Origin: Lingula anatina
Lineage: Eukaryota; Brachiopoda; Lingulata; Lingulida; Lingulidae
Assembly (NCBI RefSeq): GCF_001039355.2
Contig: NW_019776035.1
Coordinates: forward strand, 271,805 to 335,804
DNA: 64,000 nucleotides
Direction: 5' to 3'
The notes below the pieces were generated by a model. That model had not been told where the DNA came from. It searched no databases and worked only from the letters and a program-made list of their open reading frames with translations. Positions 41,060-49,800 of the stretch are shown piece after piece. Numbering within the stretch: the first letter of the stretch is position 1; the number at the start of each line of letters is the position of its first letter. Position numbers and translations under genes: made by a program.

Positions 41060-44000
41060 CCCAAGCTCCATTTTTAATTATGGTGGGCAATCTACAAGTA
41101 AAAATCAATACCTCCAGGTCCAAAGGTTCATCTATCATAAAACAAGTAACCAACTGAGAGATATATCTAATCAAGCACTGGGGGGGAGGGGAGGGGTGGG
41201 TGTGTATATCCATTCTTGAAGGGGTGTGTTCTTGACAGGTCTTTTTCTCCAACTCTTAACTGTTGTACTGGAAAGACGGCCTTCAGTGTGGCCCCCAATG
41301 TGCGTACTAGTAATCATGTGCCTACTTTTACTTGCTCTTTGTTTCTTGGCTAGCACCCATTTTGACCACTGATAATGTTCTTTCCCTTACTAGTATATTA
41401 GGATCCCAAGCATGCTCATGTAAGTAGCTAGTTGAATGTATGTAAGTAACTTTAGTAATGCAAACTGTGCTGCAAGTTAGGCAGTTAAACATAAATCACT
41501 TAAATGCAGACTAAGACTGTGAAGAAAAAAAAATAAAAGGCACTATTTTTAAATAAAAGACCACAACTTCAACACTGAAGACATTTAAACTGTGCATAAT
41601 ATCACCATGATAATGCATAAATAAAACCCTAAATTATCCCAGCCTCTAATCACAGGAATTCCTCTAATGATCATAAATCACTATTTAATAGCAGACAATA
41701 ATTGACATCAAACCCTGTCCTCTCNNNNNNNNNNNNNNNNNNNNNNNNNNNNNNNNNNNNNNNNNNNNNNNNNNNNNNNNNNNNNNNNNNNNNNNNNNNN
41801 NNNNNNNNNNNNNNNNNNNNNNNNNNNNNNNNNNNNNNNNNNNNNNNNNNNNNNNNNNNNNNNNNNNNNNNNNNNNNNNNNNNNNNNNNNNNNNNNNNNN
41901 NNNNNNNNNNNNNNNNNNNNNNNNNNNNNNNNNNNNNNNNNNNNNNNNNNNNNNNNNNNNNNNNNNNNNNNNNNNNNNNNNNNNNNNNNNNNNNNNNNNN
42001 NNNNNNNNNNNNNNNNNNNNNNNNNNNNNNNNNNNNNNNNNNNNNNNNNNNNNNNNNNNNNNNNNNNNNNNNNNNNNNNNNNNNNNNNNNNNNNNNNNNN
42101 NNNNNNNNNNNNNNNNNNNNNNNNNNNNNNNNNNNNNNNNNNNNNNNNNNNNNNNNNNNNNNNNNNNNNNNNNNNNNNNNNNNNNNNNNNNNNNNNNNNN
42201 NNNNNNNNNNNNNNNNNNNNNNNNNNNNNNNNNNNNNNNNNNNNNNNNNNNNNNNNNNNNNNNNNNNNNNNNNNNNNCATTATAAAAGATTGGGCTGGTT
42301 TTTCTTTCATGTCCGTCCGCCATTTTTAGGTCACCGGCTTTGTAAAGCCTGGCTTAATGCGTTGAGAATGCGCTCTAACACAGCCCTCCAGCATAAACAG
42401 AGAGACCGAGAGAGGTCTGCCAGAACTACATCCAGTTTATCTATATCTACAGTAACACTGAGTATCTGAAGCCAACAAAACCTTGGCAAATGCCAATTGG
42501 TTTTTGTTTTCAAACACATTATGTTTTGTATGCTATGAGTTGTCAAATGGTGTCCATGTTATGTATATGGATTACAAGTAAGAACCTGGTAATGGAGTCA
42601 AAAAGGATTCAAGATTTTTATGATCATTTATGTAGGTGACATTGTTGGTAAAAATTGCACCTTAAATATGTTTACTAGTGCATCTTCTTTACCTGTCACT
42701 TTTTATTGTGTTCCATTTTTTATTCTCATCTGCTTATCAAAAACACAATTTTCTTCATCAAATTAATGGTTAACTGGTAAAAGCCAATAACAATAGTTTC
42801 ATGAAATTTTCCTAAGCCAAATAAAATACATTCTAGTTAGCAAAAATCTCAACTGACCTTTTTTTTTTAAGATGTCATCGATATCTGTCTATCACCTGGG
42901 TAGTATGATGGCTGTAATATCTGTACAAATAGGACACTCCCTATAATCATACATAATCCACATGATACTTCATAAACTTATTTCACTTTCTCACAGCCCT
43001 TTTTTATATCTCATCCAATAACCAAACCCTTTTTCTTTTAAAAGATTGTACTAGTAATATAATGTACTTGGAATACATGAGAAAATATGTAGCAGTCACA
43101 GGCTTAGGCAGTTTTTACAAGTTAATTAAGATAAATCAATGGCAAGTGTAATTTTCTCAAAAAACTTTACTATTGCCTTGGTAAAAAGTGAAGTAATTAA
43201 AAAAATTGTAAGACTGACAGTGTTATGCTTTTCAACTTAATTCCTGTCTGACAGTCCCCTTTTATAGTACTCGAACACAAAAATATCAAGTTGTTTTCTG
43301 GTTGAAACATGAAGAGAATTCTATACAGTAAGACTGGATTTGTGCCAAGTAACTGCATACCTGCAGGAGACAGGTAGACAAGAGAAGACTAAATGGCAAT
43401 CAAAGCAGCAGAGCAATGAACTGTACTAATGTGCTACTGAAAGTTTGCAAGCTTGTGCATCAAAGAAAACTACTAAATATATCTGAAATGTCTGCATAGC
43501 TGTTGAAAACATTTCAATCATATACTTTTGGATCTTTATGTAAACATAAATGAATTAACAAAAAAAAAAATCCCAGATCATCAGACTTTTCACTTTGTCT
43601 TTTGTAACTCTTTTGCCAACTGAATACTAGTAATCATTTTGTAAAAAAAATATCAAGAAAAAACTTCTGAAAAACAAAAGAGACAAATGATCACTGATTT
43701 GATAAGCTGAAGAGGTAACTGCTGATAACAAACAACATGGCTGTGTGCCCCAGATGCAGGTAAATTATTTTACCTATGGTGAGTATAGGGACAGTACAAC
43801 CAGGAAGTAAGGGGACATCACAATTAACCAGGAAGTTCACACACTTATATTTTATAACACCTCAATTTGATAAAGAAACGACATCTTATGTAAACAAGAT
43901 CTCAAGTTTGCAGAGTTACTATTCTACCCAAATGACCCATTTAGCTTGGAAGTAATGGAATGTTACGAAGATATGAGGTCATACAAATTTGCTGATTTCT

Positions 44001-46121
44001 TAACTAGCCAAATGACAATTGAAGGCAACAGTAAACTAACACAGAAATTCTGTAGGAAACATTTCTCATTCTTTAGATATGTAGTAGCAACTGGCAAAAA
44101 TATAACATGCCACTGACCAAAAGAGAGTACAAAATGGGACTTTCTTAACTTATTATATTCTATGTAATCATAACTGAGTGTGTAACATATATGATATTTA
44201 TGACAACTTGACAAGTCACATGAATTTGTGACTGTCACCTGTGACTTTTGGGAAGATGATAAGAAGATACAAAAGCGATGGTGACAACTTTTGGCATATC
44301 ACCAACTTAAAATCCTGCAAGCTTGGCAAAGTTTATTATGCATGCATCTCTTATATATGACACATGAAAATGATATGTGATTATTACTTATTCAATTATC
44401 TGTATTCTGCTGCCCATCAATGGCATAACAAAGAGAAAAGCCCTGTCACTAGCTGCACAGTTAGAAATGAGCTAAGCTGACTCATTTTACTCAATTCTTA
44501 CAGTTTGGTTATCAAAGTTATGAGTAAGTCTTAGCAGAAAAAACACCTTACTAGTACTAAATTATCTTAATTAATGATTCTCCTGCATGTAATTTTTTTT
44601 GTTTAAAACCGATCCTGCAACAATGGTCCACTTCTCTTCCCACTCCCAATTAGATTAAAATAAACATATAAATTTATATTTTTATAAGAGATTTCTCACA
44701 GAACTACTGAATTATACTAGTATGTCACATATTCACTACTGACATGAAAAGTCAGTTCTGGGATTAAATACGCTACAGATTATCATAATCATCAATTTAC
44801 CATTTAGATTACGAAAGAGGAATAAACTAACTGAATATAATCAACATATAACTATATACAATTGCATGTTGCTGCAAAAAACAAATGAATGAATGAAATC
44901 TTTTAGAGTATTTGGCCTATTATATGATTGTATGATTTAACAGTCTTATCCAAAAAGCTTAATACAATATTTCTCCTCACTGACAGTGATATAGTAGCTC
45001 ACTGGAGATCAATATTATTCTTTCCCCAGACTTCCCTGTATTATTGTGTAACTGATTCTTAAATATAGCTATGAATTATTGAACTTGATAATGGTGTCAG
45101 AAATTTGCATATATCAGGACTTAAATCAGAGCTCAATCTTGGCAACAAAAGTTACTGAAGGATACCTAAAAAGCTAATTGTACTATAAGATGCATAAGTC
45201 ATGCATAAGTCATGCACTACAAAATGAGTTTGAATCTTTGTGGATCATGGAGAAGATGAATTCTACATGTGGATTAGTAACATGAAACTGATAATAAACC
45301 GATAAAGTATGAAACATGACAACAGCTCATGGCTTGAGAGGATTTAACCTAGGTTTGCAAAAAGAAGATAAATTGCTTCTTTGATATGATACCTGATGAC
45401 ACTTTTTATCTGATCTTAAATTTTCCATTTCTACAGTACATAAATTTGTTAACACATTATAGAATTTAATGGGTTTGATCTACTAGTATTAAATGATCAT
45501 TTGCCTTTCCTAAATAAAACCATGTGAATACCTGCACACAAACACACATACACTGTATATACCTCCCCCCTTTTCAAAATCTATGGGTGTGATGGTATAC
45601 AAGCAATTCACTTAATAACAACAATTTTGCCATGCAAGTGTCCTTAGCAGATATTCCATTTCATTACTGTCCTCTCATCTTATCTCTATTGGGCAACAAT
45701 ACTGTTATCTATTACTAGACAACAGCAATATTACTCACACGCTTTTGTTAGTGTACATCTTTTTTTTTTCTAAAGGCAAGCACATGACCTGCAGTTACAC
45801 TTTCAACGTGTGCACGAGTCTTCGAGACAAGACCTCAGAAAGACATCTTTGCACGTTTTTCACCCCAGGATAAATGAAAAATACTGACAACACTAGACAT
45901 CGTAACCTCGCAACGCTCTTTGCTGCAGGTGAAAGTTGCAGACACTAGATCGCCTGCATGCACTATCTCAAATAGCATTTGCTGTTTTTTTTTTAAAGGT
46001 TGAACACACGACTAACTTGCAAAGGCTTTGCTACAACAGACGGGTCGATTTCATTCGTTTACTTTGGTGAGAAACAAAACAGCTTACCTTGAATATCTTT
46101 GGGAATATTAGTGCCAGCCAT
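1894..46121 (-). CDS. CARMIL: CARMIL family F-actin-uncapping protein (LRRC16-like), 37 coding exons
   Basis: CARMIL proteins bind actin capping protein at the membrane and weaken its hold on filament barbed ends, controlling actin assembly in lamellipodia. The call rests on exon-by-exon matches to vertebrate CARMIL1: the PH-like start, the [14 protein letters not shown] segment, [14 protein letters not shown], leucine-rich repeats with DLSNN/DISDN turns, [16 protein letters not shown], a helical domain with [16 protein letters not shown], a capping-protein motif [10 protein letters not shown], and the C-terminal [15 protein letters not shown]. Using one copy of each duplicated exon, the exons sum to 6930 nt with matching phases at every junction, giving about 2309 aa. 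Human CARMIL1 is about 1371 aa. Most of the extra length is one 579-residue exon. The start ATG (46119-46121) encodes [11 protein letters not shown]. As assembled, exons 3-16 are present twice, which would break the frame, so the literal locus is probably two alleles concatenated. Which vertebrate paralogue (CARMIL1, 2 or 3) is closest was not resolved. Confidence 0.93.
2364..4636 (-). other. CARMIL intron 36; nothing coding seen
   Basis: An AT-rich intron of about 2.3 kb with an (AAAT)n run at 3441-3468. The short ORFs inside it have no similarity I recognise and no conserved splice context. A short direct repeat (TTCAAGTTAGATATTTTTC, twice) lies near 3700-3740. Confidence 0.6.
3441..3468. 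repeat. (AAAT)n microsatellite
   Basis: Six to seven AAAT units inside CARMIL intron 36. Confidence 0.9.
6900..6977. repeat. (TA)n microsatellite
   Basis: About 39 uninterrupted TA dinucleotides in CARMIL intron 32, between exons 33 and 32. The tyrosine/isoleucine ORFs across it are products of the repeat. Confidence 0.95.
9746..11482 (-). CDS. CARMIL: CARMIL exon 28: giant 579-residue disordered exon
   Basis: One 1737-nt exon, entered from acceptor CTGCCAG at 11483 and left through donor CAAG|GTTGAT at 9746. Phase 1 on both sides joins exon 27 (..RPQSVV) to exon 29 ([10 protein letters not shown]). Near its start it has [16 protein letters not shown] and an acidic, possibly helical [17 protein letters not shown]. 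The middle is polar (Ser, Glu, Asn, Thr, Lys) with no recognised domain. The end is basic and proline/glycine-rich ([17 protein letters not shown]), followed by EGLF and a run of about eight His. Reading past the donor meets a stop three bases later, so a truncated alternative isoform is possible. I know of no equivalent insertion in human CARMIL1. Confidence 0.85.
12180..12425. repeat. degenerate tandem repeat in CARMIL intron 27
   Basis: The phrase CTATTGTGTTAGATGTGACA and the flanking GTCAAATAAGGTGCACTGTG recur with drift at about 12197, 12244 and 12373. A further isolated match (GTGTTAGATGTGACAGAG) lies near 15700 in intron 25. This is an old minisatellite-like array with no coding potential. 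Confidence 0.55.
12594..20097 (-). CDS. CARMIL: CARMIL exons 17-27: last leucine-rich repeats and helical domain
   Basis: Single-copy exons on the minus strand: 20043-20097 (17), 19659-19762 (18), 18983-19120 (19), 18516-18609 (20), 18217-18315 (21), 17829-17957 (22), 16879-16995 (23), 16279-16454 (24), 15747-15834 (25), 15180-15320 (26) and 12594-12663 (27). Exons 18-19 hold the final LRR units ([37 protein letters not shown]). Exon 20 reads [16 protein letters not shown], the conserved cap that follows the LRRs. Exons 21-25 are helix-rich ([34 protein letters not shown]), matching the dimerisation domain of the family. Exon 24 uses an unusual but valid donor, GTTTGT. Exon 27 matches the vertebrate KSKRKSIHSRMLRP segment. 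Confidence 0.9.
12664..15179 (-). other. CARMIL intron 26; nothing coding seen
   Basis: A 2.5-kb AT-rich intron with an (AAAT)n run at 14589-14626. The ORFs at 13039-13338 and 14009-14320 show no family similarity or codon structure suggestive of genes. Confidence 0.55.
14589..14626. repeat. (AAAT)n microsatellite
   Basis: About nine AAAT units in CARMIL intron 26. Confidence 0.9.
17440..17820. repeat. degenerate minisatellite, about 40-55 bp units
   Basis: The phrase CCTTATATCCTATACCATGC, followed by CATACCACAC-type sequence, recurs about seven or eight times in CARMIL intron 22, with CCATACCATA-rich spacers. The ORFs read through it (His/Tyr/Pro/Leu-rich) are products of the repeat. The surrounding 17070-17440 is a looser version rich in CATACCATA. 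Confidence 0.75.
20103..20622. repeat. 35-bp minisatellite, about 15 units, beside CARMIL exon 17
   Basis: The unit runs GGATACTCAGGGTACATGTC then TGTATTATCAATATA, with 33-bp variants lacking GT. It starts five bases upstream of the intron 16 acceptor and fills the branch-point region. The left breakpoint of the exon 4-16 duplication falls in its last unit: the second copy restarts at 26748 with ATACTCAGGGTACATCTG. Confidence 0.93.
20853..26378 (-). CDS. CARMIL: CARMIL exons 4-16, copy A1
   Basis: Minus-strand exons: 26319-26378 (4), 25682-25824 (5), 25350-25518 (6), 24829-24902 (7), 24328-24403 (8), 24123-24167 (9), 23649-23737 (10), 23352-23446 (11), 22788-22978 (12), 22330-22407 (13), 21863-22050 (14), 21313-21464 (15) and 20853-20952 (16). 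Exons 4-6 complete the PH-like domain and linker ([51 protein letters not shown]). Exons 7-16 encode the leucine-rich repeats ([48 protein letters not shown]). Exon 16 (DFDQ-type, [14 protein letters not shown]) splices in frame to exon 17. This copy adjoins exon 17 directly, so it is the one that keeps the frame. The exon 9 donor here is a weak GTGTCT, against GTAAAA in copy A2. Confidence 0.88.
21667..21849. repeat. (GA)n microsatellite with a 6-n gap
   Basis: About 180 bp of GA repeat in CARMIL intron 14 of copy A1, interrupted by GTGATGAGAGAGATGGAG and by n at 21811-21816. Copy A2 has only a short GA tract at about 27820-27855. The Arg/Glu and Ser/Leu ORFs across it are not genes. Confidence 0.95.
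23770..23984. mobile_element. 215-bp MITE, copy in CARMIL intron 9 (copy A1 only)
   Basis: Imperfect terminal inverted repeats: the left end starts GGGCCCATTCCCATAGATTT and reaches AGATCGATC; the right end is GATCGATCTAATCTCTGGGA, then ATGAGGTC. The flanking target is ATT on both sides. The matching site in copy A2 (around 29891) lacks it and reads CCTTATTGAGAGAGC, giving a natural empty site. No coding capacity. A 3-bp target duplication and GG ends suggest the PIF/Harbinger (Tourist-like) group, but this is inference. Confidence 0.85.
26747..26747. other. single-n junction between CARMIL copies A1 and A2
   Basis: One n joins non-contiguous sequence: the left side matches the right end of copy A2, and the right side restarts inside the 35-bp minisatellite. 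Confidence 0.9.
27006..32433 (-). CDS. CARMIL: CARMIL exons 4-16, copy A2 (probable second allele)
   Basis: Minus-strand exons: 32374-32433 (4), 31748-31890 (5), 31372-31540 (6), 30714-30787 (7), 30211-30286 (8), 30008-30052 (9), 29772-29860 (10), 29236-29330 (11), 28691-28881 (12), 28355-28432 (13), 27871-28058 (14), 27445-27596 (15) and 27006-27105 (16). Lengths and phases equal those of copy A1 exon for exon, and every splice site is intact. Exon 16 ends with two bases of a codon while exon 4 of copy A1 starts a codon, so the two sets cannot be joined in frame. This argues that the copy is allelic, not a functional internal duplication. Confidence 0.88.
31020..31157. mobile_element. 118-bp near-perfect palindrome with 10-bp target duplication
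   Basis: 31030-31147 is a palindrome of two 59-bp arms (57 of 59 positions pair) with essentially no loop. It begins TAGCACGAAAATTCATGCG and ends with the complement. It is flanked on both sides by ATCTATACAT (31020-31029 and 31148-31157). Copy A1 lacks it at the matching place (about 25130-25150). It looks like a tiny foldback or MULE-type MITE. Confidence 0.88.
32986..33766. repeat. tandem pair B: CARMIL exon 3 region present twice
   Basis: Copies 32986-33377 and 33379-33766 are nearly identical and are joined by one n at 33378 inside a (TA)n run. Each contains exon 3. The 51-nt exon keeps the frame if included twice, but the junction style matches the other artefact-like pairs. Confidence 0.88.
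33223..46121 (-). CDS. CARMIL: CARMIL exons 1-3: start and first PH strands
   Basis: Exon 1 CDS is 46088-46121 ([11 protein letters not shown], donor GTAAGC). Exon 2 is 34553-34650 ([20 protein letters not shown], then [13 protein letters not shown]), and matches the vertebrate ESIKDVIGRKIKISVKKK region. Exon 3 occurs twice, at 33617-33667 and 33223-33273, both reading [17 protein letters not shown], comparable to vertebrate SCRAFLVTARIPTK. Exon 1 leaves one base, which completes Asp at the start of exon 2; exons 2 and 3 end in phase 0. The human protein has a longer start before this point, so the N-terminus is compact here. The 11.4-kb intron 1 separates exons 1 and 2. Confidence 0.87.
35137..35304. 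mobile_element. 168-bp hAT-like MITE
   Basis: The termini are CAGGGGCGGATTTAG and CTGGATCCGCCCCTG, a 15-bp inverted repeat with two mismatches. The interior repeats AGAAGACGGTC in both directions. CAGGGG-type ends are common in hAT non-autonomous elements. I could not find a clean 8-bp target duplication (ATATGTAC against CTGTACAG). Confidence 0.7.
36658..36872. mobile_element. 215-bp MITE in CARMIL intron 1, first copy
   Basis: Same family as the element at 23770: it starts GGGCGTATTCCCATAG and ends GATCGATCTAATCTCTGGGA then ATGGGGTC, flanked by TAA on both sides (36655-36657 and 36873-36875). The length is identical to the other complete copies. Confidence 0.85.
38504..38567 (-). pseudogene. 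decayed CARMIL exon-5-like fragment (first copy)
   Basis: The minus strand can be read [21 protein letters not shown], against [20 protein letters not shown] in the genuine exon 5, with matching nucleotides (TGGAAAGACGGCCTTCAGTG). The intact GTGAGT donor is gone and the upstream half of the exon cannot be aligned. It lies 5' of exon 2 in intron 1, so it is best read as a relic of a partial duplication. An alternative exon cannot be ruled out. Confidence 0.65.
39405..39619. mobile_element. 215-bp MITE in CARMIL intron 1, second copy
   Basis: The counterpart of the element at 36658 in the duplicated 2.8-kb block, with the same TAA flanks and ends. It is the same insertion seen in the other copy of the block, not an independent event. 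Confidence 0.85.
41256..41320 (-). pseudogene. decayed CARMIL exon-5-like fragment (second copy)
   Basis: The counterpart of the fragment at 38504 in the second copy of the 2.8-kb block. The ...[11 protein letters not shown]-type reading is frame-shifted relative to the first copy, which supports loss of coding constraint. Confidence 0.6.
41725..42277. other. 553-base assembly gap
   Basis: A run of n in CARMIL intron 1. Nothing can be said about its contents, and ORFs drawn across it are meaningless. Confidence 0.99.
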
Positions 46122-46468
46122 AGCGGATGATATTGACAGATATATCACGAATCCGCTCCTCTTATATTCACAATTATTACAGTTTCTCAGGGGTTCATTT
46201 TAGCTAAACATCAACACGGAAATGAGAGGGAGTGTCGAAAAAGGAAGTCAACTTGATGACGTCATCGCTGTATATCTGCGAGACTACTAAGACCACTCAG
46301 TATCTGAATATCATGTCAAATATTTTTTTATATATTCAGATTATCGAAATTAATAGTCATGGTACGTTTACTATATAAGTTGGTTCGAAATTAAAATATT
46401 TGAATAAATGATATTGAATAGGCCCGCAGTCTTATCAGCGCTCAATTTGATTGGGTGCTAAAACAAGC
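46122..46468. promoter_or_regulatory. divergent CARMIL / COQ9 promoter region
   Basis: Only 347 bp separate the CARMIL start codon (minus) from the COQ9 start codon (plus), so both promoters and 5' leaders must lie in or near this interval. Visible sites include a GATGACGTCATC palindrome, an ETS-type AGGAAGT at 46242-46248, and an inverted CCAAT box (GATTGG, 46449-46454) just before the COQ9 ATG. No clear TATA box is placed for either gene. Activity is inferred from position and motifs. Confidence 0.7.
46255..46266. promoter_or_regulatory. CRE/ATF site (GATGACGTCATC)
   Basis: A perfect 12-bp palindrome containing the full CREB/ATF consensus TGACGTCA (46257-46264), about 140 bp from the CARMIL ATG and 200 bp from the COQ9 ATG. 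Confidence 0.65.
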
Positions 46469-46523
46469 ATGTCTGCTTGTGTAAGGAGGTCACGTTTCCT
46501 TCGGAACAATTTCGCATTTATTG
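46469..46523 (+). CDS. COQ9: COQ9 exon 1: mitochondrial presequence
   Basis: ATG at 46469 opens 18 codons (MSACVRRSRFLRNNFAFI) plus one base, then donor GGTAAGAT. The single leftover G fits exon 2, which needs one base, giving GTA then SVRTLSRRGPLLC. The joined N-terminus is rich in Arg, Ser and hydrophobics without acidic residues, as expected of a matrix-targeting signal. No other exon 1 candidate with the right phase was seen near exon 2. It lies 6.2 kb upstream because GLMN fills the intron. Confidence 0.78.
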
Positions 46524-46852
46524 GTAAGATCTGAATAACTAATCTTTTTAAAAATATTTTGTAGTTTGTCTCAAGTGCAATGCTTATTCCTGTTATTTAA
46601 AAAATTCTAAAGGGCGTCCGAATTAGGAAATATCGTTATCGATAATGTCTCGTTTCATTTCGTCTGGGAAATTCCCATCAAAAATTTATGTCGATTATCA
46701 TATTATTAAAAAAATTATCCCAACTCGTCACTAGTCTGTGTGTAATATTTAAAGTAGATGTGAATTTTAATGTTTGCTTTAATGTGAAATCTTAAAAGGT
46801 GGGACAAATGAGACTTTTCCACATTCCTTGAAATTGTAAATTTCTGAAGATG

Positions 46853-46884
<32 letters not shown>

Positions 46885-49800
46885 CTTTTTTTTTTTTTTT
46901 TTTGCAAACACCTTTGTTTAACAATCTCCCCACTTTATCACTCAAAGGGAAATTCCTAGTTTGTCATCTGTTGCTGATGTGTGCCATTTTTAAAATTTTA
47001 TTCTTATAGAATCTTTTTTTCATGTTGCTTTGTTTGTCCTACAGTGTATTTTTGTATGTGATAGATGACTGTTCCCCTAATTTTATTATTATTATTATTA
47101 AAATTTTTATTTATTTTTTTCTTTTGAAAACTCTATCATCACAAATTGAGAGTTGTGAAATTGGTGCTAGGAAGTTTGTTTTCAGAAACAGCAGCAAAGA
47201 TATTGTATTCATAAAGAAGGAGCATTCAACTCCAATCTCCATTCCAGCATTGCCACATTTTCATTTTCATCTTACAGACTGTCTCAGATGACTTAACCGG
47301 AAACTGAAAGTTAAAAAAAATCAGTTCAGCTGACATCCATTGAACAAAATGGCTGAAGACTTTGAGAAGTTAGTGAAAAAGTTTCTAAAAGATGAAAAGT
47401 ATTCCGAGTGCCGTGAACTCATCCTTGCTCCTCCTTACCAAAAGCACATTCCTGCTGTTTCCTGGGATCTGATCCCTGCATTTTCAACATGCCTCACAGC
47501 GGAGAATGCCCTCAAATTCCCACACCTCACAGAAATATGTGGAGACATCTTTGAACAGTTTGTCACCCTTGGGAACCCCAAAGAGCTTATGTTAGGATTC
47601 CTGGAACAAGCTGGTGCATTTATCGATGAAGTTCGCTATCTAACCCTCCTGAAACCTATACAGAAAGTTTTGCTAAAGCTGCCATCTAAGAGGCACAATT
47701 CATTGCAGATATCCCTGGAGACCCTTTACGGATATATTGGAGCTCTGAAAGAACCAGAAGATTATAAGTTAGAGAAAGAAGAGCGGAAGTTTTTGGAAAA
47801 TGATCCAAAGGTCAGCCAAATCAACACGGCAGTAGATGCCTTAGTGGATTTTCTTAAACCATTCGTACATGATATATCAGTGGATGTTGTTAGGGAAAAT
47901 AGCCTCGCCATCATTAATGAAAGGAAAGACCTGGTGATATATTTGATTAAGCTGCTGGAATTTCCGATGGTGTATTTGGATTTGTCACATGATCCGAATG
48001 ACGGGGACGCCAAGCGTTCCACCGGTCGTGTGATAGCCCAGCGCATCATCTCCATGATTTCCAAATTACAGCATGATTTTTACAAAACCCTTAGCTGGAT
48101 GCTGGCAGCACATTCTAAAGACAGTGTCAAAAAGATGAGAAAAGCAGGAAAATTATCATCGGGAGCTTTGGATGAGATCGATGAAGTTGATGAATGGGAG
48201 AAAGAGCAACAAGCTCCAATTGTGGGAATGAGCTGTTTTGCTTATCTTCTTTTCTGTGAGAATGTTGGAATTGACAAGTTTCCATCTGTGTTTACACATC
48301 CATACGTCTTTGAGTCCAACATTGTCTTTATGTGTGTCATGATGCATAAAACACATTCCGTCGTTATAGAAAAAGGCGTGGCACTTGCAGAGACTCTTGT
48401 CAAGCGCATCCCAAAAGGAGAATGGGAACCAGAAATCCTGGAATCGAAAGATTTTGCCATCTTTGTTGACTATATAACCCGTGTGCTGATCAACTGCCCA
48501 GTGCAAGACCTTCGTAGCCGTGCTTTGAAACTGATCCCCATCATAGTCAGCAGGTTTAATGCCTACGGTCGGAGCCAGTGTCTTTTTCTGATGTTGAATA
48601 AAGCTGCACGCCCTGGCCATCAAGGATATATCATTCAACTGATCAAGGATGAAATTCATGCCAACTTGCAGTCACCTTCACCAAGCGAAGCCTTCTCTGC
48701 CCGAGCGCTGCAGAAATTCTACAACCTAGTCTTTGCTTTCCCAGAAGAGGGCCCACACACTGACCTGCTCAGCCAATCGGATCGAGTTATGGCCGTGCTG
48801 AATTTTTTCCGCTATCTCATTTTGCGTGATCCATCCCACGTCAATGTCACCGGAATTTGGAATGTTGTTGACCAAATTGAAAAAGTCTACATAGCCCCCT
48901 TGCTCCATGGGTTCAAGATGTCCAAAAATCACATTGAGGCAGAACTGAAGATGATGCAGCAGGGACTTTACAATAGAAAAGTCCGTGATGACAAGGGGGC
49001 AGATGTCGGCATCGCCATTGCTGGGACACTCCTGCCAAGTATGCCAAAGTCTCAGAAGATGCAGGTGCTACAGGTTGGCTTAAACACCTTTGAAATGATG
49101 GGGATTGTACTGGGAAGGGTCACCGATCTTCTGGCCACCTTGAAGAGAGGGGGCAGCCCAACTGGACTGACTCAAGTGACTGCTAAGACCAGTTCATTGG
49201 AAGTGACTGGAGGGACTAGGTCTGGTGAAACGACTCAAGAGACTGACACAACTGGAGTGGCTGGAGAGAAAGTGAGTCCAACTGTAGAGGCTAGCCCTGA
49301 TGAAGAGACTAGTTCAACTAAATAGGGATTAGATCCTGGTGGAAAGACGGGAGACAACTTTGCCGGAGTGAATGGATAGACGTCTAGAACAACTGAGGAC
49401 AAGTACCCTCTATCAGATGAATATTTTTCACAAGGTGTTCACAGATATTGCTCTGATTAATTCTGTGCTCAGCCTTTTTTTTTCACACACTTTCAGAAGT
49501 GATGGCATCACCTATGACAGAGAGTATGCTGCATCATCTTCCCTTGAACAGTATAGAGAATAATTTTTTGTTTTGTTGCTTTAAGAGATGGGGGGTGGGA
49601 GAGATTGGGGTTAGGAGAAATTTCAATATGAGTAGGCAGGAACTGATCAAATCAGAAATTCACAATATTTATTGTGTTAGCACTGAAATAATTACCAAAC
49701 AAATTAGAGGCAGGAATAGCTGAGAATTGAGGACAGTAATTTTTAATTGAAAAAAAAAATGATGAGTTGTAATAATACATGTTATTTGCTATATNTTTTT

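Larger units (their letters stand above)
36167..41724. repeat. tandem pair C: 2.8 kb of CARMIL intron 1 present twice
   Basis: Copies about 36167-38963 and 38965-41724 align nearly end to end, both starting in a poly-C/(CA)n tract and ending at GACATCAAACCCTG. The single n at 38964 marks the join, and the second copy runs into the 553-base gap. Both contain the MITE and the exon-5-like relic. Differences are small indels, microsatellite length and substitutions. Confidence 0.9.
34651..46087 (-). other. CARMIL intron 1; no gene, several repeats
   Basis: This 11.4-kb intron contains a hAT-like MITE, a 2.8-kb stretch present twice, two copies of the 215-bp MITE, two copies of a decayed exon-5-like fragment and a 553-base N gap. 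From 42278 to 46000 I see only AT-rich sequence without genes or recognisable repeats. Confidence 0.65.

Noticed and set aside
41685-42469. 200-255-codon ORFs
   Set aside because: Almost entirely run across the 553-base N gap.
47340-47348. In-frame TTG three codons before the GLMN ATG as start
   Set aside because: The ATG at 47349 has a strong context and eukaryotic initiation at TTG is rare.
48156-48659. 167-codon antisense ORF (also 51075-51578)
   Set aside because: It lies wholly opposite the conserved GLMN coding region and is a shadow of its codon use.
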